Of a stretch of 64,000 nucleotides of DNA, positions 55,343 through 58,037 are shown piece after piece. This stretch comes from Macquaria australasica (lineage: Eukaryota; Chordata; Actinopteri; Centrarchiformes; Percichthyidae), in assembly GCA_005408345.1 (NCBI GenBank), contig SEMN01000229.1, positions 248,001 to 312,000 of the forward strand, given 5' to 3'. A program made the translations under genes and the position numbers. The notes under the pieces were generated by a model. It had not been told where the DNA came from. It ran no database searches and saw nothing but the letters and a program-made list of their open reading frames with translations. Positions within the stretch are counted from its first letter, which is position 1; each line of letters opens with the position of its first letter.

Positions 55343-57439
55343 TATCTGCCTCTGTATCTACCTCTGGAGCCCCCCGACTTCTGCACAACAAGAATCCACT
55401 CATCCATTCAAGCCATGTGTTTTAAGTCAGTGGTTTCCAACTGGGGTCCGGTGACCTACAGGGGTCACTGAGAACGGTCCAGGGGGGTCCCTGGCAAAAT
55501 AAAGAACTACATTTTCAAAATAATTTTGATTAGTTGAAGTTGGTATAATAAAATTGTAATGCTATACCCATTCATACAGAGTGGGACTGTGATTAATTCA
55601 GCACTTTATCCAACAACATCAAAACTGCCTCTAAGTTTGATTGCTGGTTCTAATATATAAGACCTTTGAGCGAATAAGTCACTTCTGTGTTGTGAGTCTT
55701 ATCATAGCCCACTTCGGTTATAACACAACAAACCTTATCAGATAAGCTTTACACTATTTTAACCCATGATACTCGTGTTTTCTTTACGCCTGGTCCTGGC
55801 AGAGGAAGCAGTAGCGTGAAAGGCAATTTAGTCAGAATGGTGATTTCAAAGAGTTCAAGAAGCAGCGACTGTAACGGGCCTAAGGATGTTTTGTCAAATT
55901 ATGGTCAAGACACTGGAAAAGTGAGTTGAGAGATAGACTTGAATCACGCGGAGTGGCGTTGTGCCTGATTGCAGAACACAATCTTCATTTAAAATGATTT
56001 AGTTTTGTGGATGTTTAATAAGTAACACGACCTTCTATCGGAGTGAAATAAATTAACGTTTCCTTTCAGTGCAAAATGTTTTCTACTTTTGTCGTTTCAG
56101 CATATCTACTGTATATGGGCAGCCTACCCACTGTATATAGCTGACGTTTCCGTTTTATTTCAAATCATTGTCAAGTATAACATTGTCATGCAATGTAAAA
56201 AGTTTCCTTAAAAAATAATCTGTCCTTTTACTTCAATGACAGGCGTATTTCACTTGTTTTAAGAAAAAAAAACCTCTTATGACATTGTGCGGACAGGTCG
56301 AGAAACAAGCTGAGAGAGAAAAGCGTTTACTGAGCCAGTGGCCCACTGTCCTACTTTCCTACTGGCATCACAAGCCAACCGGGAGCCTCGCCTGAGCTCC
56401 AGCATTCAAGCTTTAGGCCCCTTTCAACCTTATTTCCACTATTCCTTATTCTTCTTTCCCCAAACCGAGCACAGTGAGGCATTACAAAATGTAGGAGAGG
56501 AATAGCAGAAGAGTGGGACTCAAAAATAGACAGCTAGAATTTCACATCGATTTTACGCAAGGCAAACATAAACACTCAGCTTAAACAGATGGCTTTGTTA
56601 TTGGAAGCAACTGTTATAAATTATAACTGTAAATAGTCAATCGATGCCACTTTAAGAAAAGATCATTAACAAAACTAAAAATGAAATTAATGCAGAGGTA
56701 AATGACTGACGTTTCATTTTACTAAATGACATTTTGCGTTTCAAAGCAATTTTGGATACATTAGCAAAATCATATTACAGCTTTTCCAAATGAACTGAGC
56801 ATCAAAATAGACTATTATCGGATTTTTTTGAGTGTGTACTTTAATCTCAATCTGATCGTCCACATGTCAAAAGGCCAAACACTCATACAGCCCTAAAATA
56901 CACGCAGCCGACTTGGGGAAAGTGTCTGAGGGGAGGCGGGGGGTCTTGGAGCCGTGACTCCCCGATGAGATACAGTGTGGAGCTAATTTCCTTTAAGCGG
57001 TGAAGAAAGCACAAGCAGCCGGCAATAGCTGACCTAACAAAAACGAATACACAACTACCATTGAAATGGATGAGCTTTCGTTGACGCGCATAACAATTGT
57101 GTATTGAAACCTGTCCCGGCCACAGCGCTTGGCTGCGTAAAGCCAATGATGCCATCACTGACCCCCAAAAACAAGCCAGATGGCCACTTTGAAAATGAAA
57201 CGTTAGTTTTAATTCGGTGGTGACAGAAAATTAAGAATTTGGGTACACAGGAGCCAAGCCCGCTGCGGTGCCCACCCTCTGAGAAGCATGGGTGCTGGCT
57301 CACTTAGTATGGAGGAATAATACGCTTAAGAGATCCTGCAACGCAACTGAACCAAATAAAGATGGGATTTCTTACCTTCAACGGCGGACGCCACAGGCAG
57401 CAAGAGGCTGCATAAAAGCAGAAAGTAATCCATTGTCAT
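1689..57439 (-). CDS. ephb3: EphB3-type receptor tyrosine kinase, spliced, 15 of 16 coding exons (3' end outside window)
   Basis: The spliced product is a single-pass membrane receptor for ephrin-B ligands, which in vertebrates steers axon guidance, cell sorting and boundary formation. Joining 15 exons gives 945 codons plus 2 nt without a stop. Layout: signal peptide 1-19, ephrin-binding domain about 23-200, cysteine-rich region to about 320, fibronectin III domains about 321-431 and 432-527, membrane helix 540-563, juxtamembrane tyrosines Y589 and Y595, kinase about 616-880, SAM from about 905. Residues throughout follow EPHB3 more closely than EPHB1, for example YDDAMNPIRTYQVCNVRE, EIDVSCVKIEE and RFLEDDP. 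Human EPHB3 has 998 residues; about 35 C-terminal residues are missing because the last exon lies beyond base 1. All splice sites are GT-AG and most exon lengths equal those I know for EphB genes. ephb3a versus ephb3b is undecided. Confidence 0.96.
1845..4972 (-). other. ephb3: ephb3 intron 14
   Basis: 3.1 kb. A purine/pyrimidine-biased stretch with a TCTCC pentamer repeat at about 1990-2025 lies next to exon 15. GGTGGA repeats occur at about 3103-3130 and a purine-rich block to about 3310. A high-complexity block with two TAATTA motifs is at 3985-4100 (see findings). No gene seen. Confidence 0.85.
4973..5172 (-). CDS. ephb3: ephb3 exon 14: end of kinase domain and linker to SAM
   Basis: 200 nt, residues 828-893. 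It reads VINAVEQDYRLPPPMDCPTA, then LHQLMLDCWVKERNLRPKF and TQIVATLDKLIRNAASLKV, closing the kinase domain, followed by the linker VTNSTQSTG. As I recall it the mammalian exon has 194 nt, so the fish linker is two codons longer and its sequence differs, with no effect on frame. Acceptor CCTCAG, donor GTAAGT, phase 0 to 2. Confidence 0.96.
5494..5586. repeat. Perfect 23-bp inverted repeat with 47-nt loop
   Basis: Arm 5494-5516 is the exact reverse complement of 5564-5586. With a small bulge the pairing continues outward through TACATGTATAT / ATATAAATGTA. The loop is TA-rich and contains GTTGAAATTTTCAGC. It lies inside ephb3 intron 13. Confidence 0.85.
5518..5672. repeat. TA/TATG microsatellite (interrupted)
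   Basis: TA runs with interspersed TATG units at about 5518-5540 and 5594-5672, overlapping the loop and one flank of the intron 13 inverted repeat. Confidence 0.9.
5729..5878 (-). CDS. ephb3: ephb3 exon 13: kinase activation segment end and C-lobe
   Basis: 150 nt, the canonical length, residues 778-827. It reads [20 protein letters not shown], then [20 protein letters not shown] and RPYWDMSNQD. It carries the tyrosine-kinase signature IRWTAPE and the structural Asp of SDVWSYG. SYGERPYW is the EphB2/B3-like form (EPHB1 has SFGERPYW). Acceptor CCACAG, donor GTAAGC, phase 0 to 0. Confidence 0.97.
5879..7141 (-). other. ephb3: ephb3 intron 12
   Basis: 1.26 kb of mostly unique AT-rich sequence between exons 12 and 13. 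Nothing recognisable was found: no long repeats and no conserved coding frame. Confidence 0.8.
7142..7357 (-). CDS. ephb3: ephb3 exon 12: kinase catalytic and DFG loops
   Basis: 216 nt, residues 706-777. It begins LNDGQFTVIQLVGMLRGIAA and contains the catalytic loop HRDLAARN (D739, N744), DFG at 757-759 and activation-segment tyrosine Y773 in DPTYTSS. The motifs of an active tyrosine kinase are intact. LSRFLEDDPTDP matches EPHB3 (EPHB1 has RYLQDD). Acceptor TGCCAG, donor GTGAGT, phase 0 to 0. Confidence 0.97.
7358..7907 (-). other. ephb3: ephb3 intron 11
   Basis: 550 nt. Includes a pyrimidine-rich (plus strand) stretch at about 7435-7610. No other feature seen. Confidence 0.8.
7908..8155 (-). 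CDS. ephb3: ephb3 exon 11: kinase N-lobe
   Basis: 248 nt, residues 623-705. It completes the ATP loop (GAGEFGEV), then CRGRLKLPGRREIIVAIKTL with the catalytic lysine at K646, the C-helix region [20 protein letters not shown], and EGVVTKSRPVMIVTEFMENG with the gatekeeper/hinge stretch VTEFMENG. Nothing essential for catalysis is missing. Acceptor TCGCAG, donor GTGAGA, phase 1 to 0. Confidence 0.96.
8156..10266 (-). other. ephb3: ephb3 intron 10
   Basis: 2.1 kb. Plus-strand purine-rich sequence lies at about 8190-8380 and 8560-8690, and an imperfect GTA trinucleotide repeat at about 8950-9005. The rest is unique AT-rich sequence with no gene seen. Confidence 0.8.
8933..9005. repeat. Imperfect GTA/GCA trinucleotide repeat
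   Basis: Runs of GTAGTAGTAGTAGCAGTAGT and related triplets in intron 10. Confidence 0.8.
10267..10389 (-). CDS. ephb3: ephb3 exon 10: juxtamembrane tyrosines and start of kinase domain
   Basis: 123 nt, the canonical length, residues 582-622. It reads ITPGMKVYIDPFTYEDPNEA, then VREFAKEIDVSCVKIEEVIGAG. Y589 and Y595 in YIDPFTYEDP are the conserved autophosphorylation sites whose phosphorylation relieves autoinhibition and recruits SH2 proteins. EEVIGAG begins the glycine-rich ATP loop that continues in exon 11. Acceptor CTATAG, donor GTAACC, phase 1 to 1. Confidence 0.96.
10652..10704 (-). CDS. ephb3: ephb3 exon 9: cytoplasmic juxtamembrane micro-exon
   Basis: Only 53 nt, residues 564-581: RKQRNGSESEYTEKLQQY (human KQRHGSDSEYTEKLQQY). 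The basic RKQR after the membrane helix orients the receptor with its C-terminus inside. Acceptor CAACAG, donor GTAAGT, phase 2 to 1. Short exons of this kind are easily missed by automated annotation; this one is fixed by phase matching on both sides. Confidence 0.92.
10705..12335 (-). other. ephb3: ephb3 intron 8
   Basis: 1.6 kb. Contains a poly-G run at about 11270-11280 and a short TA/CA repeat at about 11698-11720. A 171-codon open frame at 11349-11864 on the gene strand has no recognisable domain or splice relation and is judged a chance frame. Confidence 0.8.
12336..12444 (-). CDS. ephb3: ephb3 exon 8: transmembrane segment
   Basis: 109 nt, residues 528-563. After a short stalk (TDPPKSWQEQLP) comes a hydrophobic helix beginning LIVGSATATLVFIIAVVVIA and ending IVCLR, about residues 540-563, followed by a basic stop-transfer sequence in exon 9. 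The QEQLPLIVGSAT junction matches EPHB3. Acceptor TTAAAG, donor GTCAGA, phase 1 to 2. Confidence 0.94.
12445..13004 (-). other. ephb3: ephb3 intron 7
   Basis: 560 nt of unique AT-rich sequence. Nothing recognisable seen. Confidence 0.8.
13005..13167 (-). CDS. ephb3: ephb3 exon 7: second fibronectin III domain, second half
   Basis: 163 nt, residues 474-527. It contains ARIEGLKAGTPYVVQVRART, then VAGYGRYSSPADF, the conserved C-terminal strands of the membrane-proximal FNIII domain. The beginning (DQGEAIAHTMTAQRSN) and the end (STNLQ) vary among Eph receptors and differ from mammalian EPHB3. Acceptor TTGCAG, donor GTATGT, phase 0 to 1. Confidence 0.95.
13168..13814 (-). other. ephb3: ephb3 intron 6
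   Basis: 647 nt. About 13480-13645 is strongly purine-biased on the plus strand, so it would be a long pyrimidine stretch in the transcript. No gene seen. Confidence 0.8.
13815..13939 (-). CDS. ephb3: ephb3 exon 6: second fibronectin III domain, first half
   Basis: 125 nt, residues 432-473. It reads APSAVPTVHLMAATASTMSL, then SWLPPEKPNGIILDYEIKYHEK. The PNGIILDYEIKY block is the invariant B-C strand region of Eph second FNIII domains. Acceptor GTGTAG, donor GTAAGC, phase 1 to 0. No open frame beginning with a start codon covers it; it was placed by reading the frame left open between exons 5 and 7. Confidence 0.93.
13940..16429 (-). other. ephb3: ephb3 intron 5
   Basis: 2.5 kb. A pyrimidine-rich (plus strand) tract spans about 14640-15110. 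A 9-bp inverted repeat with a 9-nt loop is at 15139-15165. A CCTA-type tetranucleotide repeat lies at about 15823-15860. No gene seen. Confidence 0.8.
16430..16765 (-). CDS. ephb3: ephb3 exon 5: first fibronectin type III domain
   Basis: 336 nt, the canonical length, residues 320-431. It begins TVPSAPRSVISSVNETSLVL and includes EWSDPRDLGGRDD, the Eph-specific CKKC and CSRCDDNV cysteines, and ends VNITTNQA. The Trp and Tyr core positions of a fibronectin III fold are present (LEWSD, QYSFEIQAVNGVS). NETS and NITT are potential N-glycosylation sites. Acceptor TTGCAG, donor GTAGGT, phase 1 to 1. Confidence 0.95.
16766..17823 (-). other. ephb3: ephb3 intron 4
   Basis: 1.06 kb. A TG microsatellite at about 17139-17169 is the only clear feature; the rest is unique sequence. 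Confidence 0.8.
17139..17169. repeat. TG microsatellite
   Basis: (TG)n of about 30 bp in intron 4. Confidence 0.9.
17824..17979 (-). CDS. ephb3: ephb3 exon 4: cysteine-rich / EGF-like region
   Basis: 156 nt, the canonical length, residues 268-319. It reads ACSPGTFKSKQGDSFCLPCP and continues with NSR, LCSCRNGYY and DSPCT. The regular cysteine spacing (C269, C283, C286, C300, C302, C318) is that of the Eph EGF-like/TNFR-like module, which links the ligand-binding domain to the fibronectin repeats and contributes to receptor clustering. Acceptor CATCAG, donor GTAAGT, phase 1 to 1. Confidence 0.95.
17980..21653 (-). other. ephb3: ephb3 intron 3
   Basis: 3.7 kb. Contains a SINE-like fragment at about 21195-21345 (listed separately), purine-rich sequence at about 20090-20300, short CT/CA repeats near 20440-20470 and otherwise unique sequence. 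No gene seen. Confidence 0.8.
21195..21345 (+). repeat. SINE-like dispersed repeat, copy A
   Basis: Shares an ordered set of words with the copy near 36.7 kb: TCAGTGTGTGTC, then TGTCCTT.AG.A, then ACCCC/CCCCT, TGCTCA, ATTGTAA.TCACTCTG and CATCAG. The latter half resembles the 3' part of tRNA-derived fish SINEs. Diverged, so an old insertion. Confidence 0.5.
21654..22326 (-). CDS. ephb3: ephb3 exon 3: ephrin-binding domain
   Basis: The largest exon (673 nt), residues 44-267. It opens WEEVSGYDDAMNPIRTYQVC and carries most of the jelly-roll ligand-binding domain, including the conserved cysteine motif RDCNSIPNIPGSCKETFN, the block FWMENPYVKVDTIAPDESFS and the segment GACMSLISVRVFYKKC. The end (GDGEWMVPVGACTCSAGFEP) begins the cysteine-rich region. 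Acceptor TTTCAG, donor GTGAGT, phase 0 to 1. It matches EPHB3 almost residue for residue, and this exon gives the firmest paralogue call. Confidence 0.97.
23158..23320 (+). repeat. Dispersed fish repeat fragment
   Basis: Contains AAGTTTATTTACATAGCACC, then TTTCAAATAC, AAGGCAATTCAATGTGTTTT and CATAAAGC. This word order is typical of a high-copy interspersed repeat in teleost genomes. I do not know its class with certainty. Confidence 0.5.
23370..23440 (-). repeat. tRNA-like SINE head fragment, reverse orientation
   Basis: Plus strand reads GATTGAACCTGTGACCTTCT then GATTACAAG, the complement of a degenerate pol III box B region as found in tRNA-derived SINEs. There is no complete tRNA fold. 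Confidence 0.35.
26933..26997 (-). CDS. ephb3: ephb3 exon 2: start of the mature ectodomain
   Basis: A 65-nt exon, the usual length of EphB exon 2. It encodes residues 22-43, beginning EETLMDTKWATTELAWTAHP and ending ETG. This is the conserved N-terminal strand of the ephrin-binding domain (human: EETLMDTKWVTSELAWTSHP). The acceptor is a good pyrimidine tract ending TTTACAG, the donor is GTGAGT, and the phase runs from 1 to 0. It is too short to appear as a long open frame and was found by homology and by phase matching with exons 1 and 3. Confidence 0.94.
27246..27333. repeat. Two-copy tandem repeat, 45-bp period
   Basis: Copies start at 27246 and 27291 with GAGACAGTGGGAGAGTGAGA. They differ by only two substitutions over about 40 bp (ACAGAG/ACGGAG and ATATAGG/ATCTAGG). 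They lie in intron 1 about 250 bp from the exon 2 acceptor. Confidence 0.85.
29176..29201. repeat. CA microsatellite
   Basis: Short (CA)n in intron 1, with further CA/GT clusters at about 29487-29508 and 29614-29637. Confidence 0.85.
32044..32101. repeat. CA microsatellite
   Basis: (CA)n of about 58 bp with one CG interruption, intron 1. Confidence 0.95.
32697..32763. repeat. Compound TA/TG microsatellite
   Basis: (TA)n to about 32741 followed directly by (TG)n, intron 1. Confidence 0.95.
32899..32944. repeat. TC microsatellite
   Basis: (TC)n of about 45 bp, pure pyrimidine on the plus strand, intron 1. Confidence 0.95.
35606..35705 (-). repeat. SINE-like fragment, reverse orientation
   Basis: On the minus strand it reads CTGCAGTGCCCTCGAGTAAG followed by GCTTTGAACCCCC, matching the TGTCCTTCAGCAAGACTTTGACCCC part of copy A. 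Short and diverged. Confidence 0.4.
36690..36830 (+). repeat. SINE-like dispersed repeat, copy B
   Basis: Homologous to copy A near 21.2 kb. It keeps a plausible pol III box B (GGTTTGATCAC at about 36712) followed by the shared SINE body and the tail ATTGTAAGTCACTCTGAAT. It is not a tRNA gene: no cloverleaf can be folded. Confidence 0.55.
37884..37958. repeat. Long GT microsatellite
   Basis: (GT)n of about 60 bp uninterrupted, continuing with GC-containing units to about 37958. This is an alternating purine-pyrimidine tract that can adopt Z-DNA. Confidence 0.95.
41670..41706. repeat. CA microsatellite
   Basis: (CA)n of about 36 bp, intron 1. Confidence 0.95.
42380..42528. repeat. CA microsatellite pair
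   Basis: Short (CA)n at 42380-42400 and a longer one at 42472-42528, intron 1. Confidence 0.9.
51891..52185. repeat. AAT / ATT trinucleotide repeats in opposite senses
   Basis: (AAT)n at about 51891-51930 and 52046-52079, followed by an interrupted ATT/GTT-type run to about 52185. The opposing senses make long A-T pairing possible. Confidence 0.9.
52423..52467. repeat. GT microsatellite
   Basis: (GT)n of about 45 bp, intron 1. Confidence 0.95.
55265..55339. repeat. TC microsatellite
   Basis: (TC)n of about 75 bp with one TTTC interruption, intron 1, about 2 kb downstream of exon 1. Confidence 0.95.
55428..55700 (+). mobile_element. hAT-type DNA transposon terminal fragment
   Basis: Begins CAGTGGTTTCCAACTGGGG and continues with repeated GGGGTC/GGTCCC words (CAGGGGTCACT, GGGGGGTCCCTGGC). 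This is the form of the left end of non-autonomous hAT elements common in fish. I did not find the matching inverted right end (expected GTTGGAAACCACTG), so the outer limit is uncertain and the copy may be truncated. No transposase frame is present. Confidence 0.5.
57376..57439 (-). CDS. ephb3: ephb3 exon 1: start codon and signal peptide
   Basis: Encodes 21 residues plus one base: MTMDYFLLLCSLLLPVASA, then VE. This is a short N-region followed by a leucine-rich core and a small-residue cleavage site after ASA, typical of a signal peptide. The donor is GTAAG and the exon ends in phase 1. Two in-frame ATGs compete. The first (57439) has T at -3 and A at +4, a weak context; the second (57433) reads ACAATGG, a strong context. 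Either gives a working signal peptide. The frame stays open upstream to about 57739 but contains no further ATG, so no longer start is supported. Confidence 0.88.
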
Positions 57440-57459
57440 AAAGCGGTCAGGTCGGACAT
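57436..57459 (-). promoter_or_regulatory. ephb3: Upstream ORF ending on the ephb3 start codon
   Basis: Reads MSDLTAL then TGA. The stop overlaps the first receptor ATG as ATGA and lies just upstream of the second in-frame ATG (57433). Its own ATG has T at -3, a weak context. It is functional only if the transcript starts upstream of 57459, which is very likely given the position of the signal peptide exon. Confidence 0.55.
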
Positions 57460-57522
57460 GTAAATAGACCCACGAGAGAGAGAGGAGGGAATACAATCCT
57501 GGGTGATCCGACGCTCCACGCA

Positions 57523-57566
57523 CCCAGTCCCGTCCCAGTCCCTGTCCCAGTCCCAGTCCCAGTCCC
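57523..57566 (-). promoter_or_regulatory. ephb3: Candidate G-quadruplex in the ephb3 5' leader
   Basis: On the transcript strand there are eight GGG tracts separated by loops of only 2-3 nt (mostly ACT), 84 nt upstream of the first ATG. Four tracts with loops of up to 7 nt suffice for an intramolecular quadruplex, so two could form in tandem. The repeat is a GGGACT hexamer array, so replication slippage is its likely origin. Confidence 0.7.
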
Positions 57567-57573
57567 AGCTGTG

Positions 57574-57603
57574 TCAAGCCTCCAGGACCAGAGTTAACCC
57601 CAT
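57574..57603 (-). promoter_or_regulatory. Upstream ORF of 9 codons
   Basis: Reads MGLTLVLEA then TGA, ending 8 nt before the GGG-tract cluster on the transcript strand. Relevance depends on the unknown transcription start. Confidence 0.4.
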
Positions 57604-57710
57604 TCACCAAAACACGTAAAGGTGAGTGTTCGGAGGAAATAACACCCTTGGTGTAAAATGTGTGAATATAGCAGCCCTTCTTCCTTTTCAGCGATCTCCA
57701 ACGTGCCTTA

Positions 57711-57809
57711 TTAAACCACAGCAAAGGCACCGGGCGCAAGTCTTCCAGTCCCTTCCCCTCGCATTGAGCGAATCAGCTGAAAACAGGTAGTCCAGTCCGT
57801 GGCCACCAT
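57711..57809 (-). promoter_or_regulatory. Upstream ORF of 32 codons
   Basis: Starts ATG GTG GCC (57809) and ends TAA at 57711, with a second in-frame ATG inside it. The product resembles nothing I know. It is listed as a possible translational control element if it falls within the mature leader. Confidence 0.35.
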
Positions 57810-58030
57810 CCGGAGAATATTTCCAGCAATATTTCGTTGATAGTCAGTGGGGAAAAAAAAGAAACAACAGCCTTCTCGAGGAGATCCGAGGACTTTCTAT
57901 GTGATCAGAGGAGCAGAGGCAGAGATAGCCGCACTTGTGTCAGAATCATGGTGTATAGTCCCAGCTAGGCATGTGCACGCTCACATGCGTCCACGATCAA
58001 GTGGTATTCCTATAAAGAAACAGCCGCGCG

Positions 58031-58037
58031 GTTTATA
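58031..58037 (-). promoter_or_regulatory. ephb3: TATA-like motif upstream of ephb3
   Basis: Reads TATAAAC on the gene strand, next to a CpG-containing CCGCGCGG stretch, about 600 nt upstream of the start codon. A start site near 58005 would follow. This is motif evidence only; many Eph genes have TATA-less promoters. Confidence 0.3.

Larger units (their letters stand above)
26998..57375 (-). other. ephb3: ephb3 intron 1 (30.4 kb)
   Basis: About 53 percent of the gene span lies in this intron. I see no coding exon in it on either strand. The open frames are short, lie in low-complexity sequence, or match no family I know. It holds a dense set of CA/GT, AT, TC and AAT microsatellites (listed separately), at least two SINE-like fragments (about 35606-35705 and 36690-36830), a hAT-like terminal fragment near 55428, and several AT-motif-rich high-complexity blocks that resemble enhancers (see findings). 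Long first introns in developmental receptor genes often hold cis-regulatory elements; that role is inferred here. Confidence 0.8.
57440..58005 (-). promoter_or_regulatory. ephb3: Probable ephb3 5' untranslated leader
   Basis: Sequence immediately upstream of the start codon on the gene strand. It contains several short upstream ORFs and a GGG-tract cluster, and is richer in CpG than the introns. The 5' limit is a guess, placed about 30 nt downstream of a TATA-like motif at 58031-58037; an upstream non-coding exon cannot be excluded. Confidence 0.45.

Noticed and set aside
57326..57739. A 137-codon frame that would extend the receptor N-terminus by 100 residues.
   Set aside because: It begins at a TTG, not an ATG, and no in-frame ATG exists before MTMDY. 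It would bury the signal peptide behind a low-complexity GLGLGLGQGLG stretch derived from the GGG repeat.
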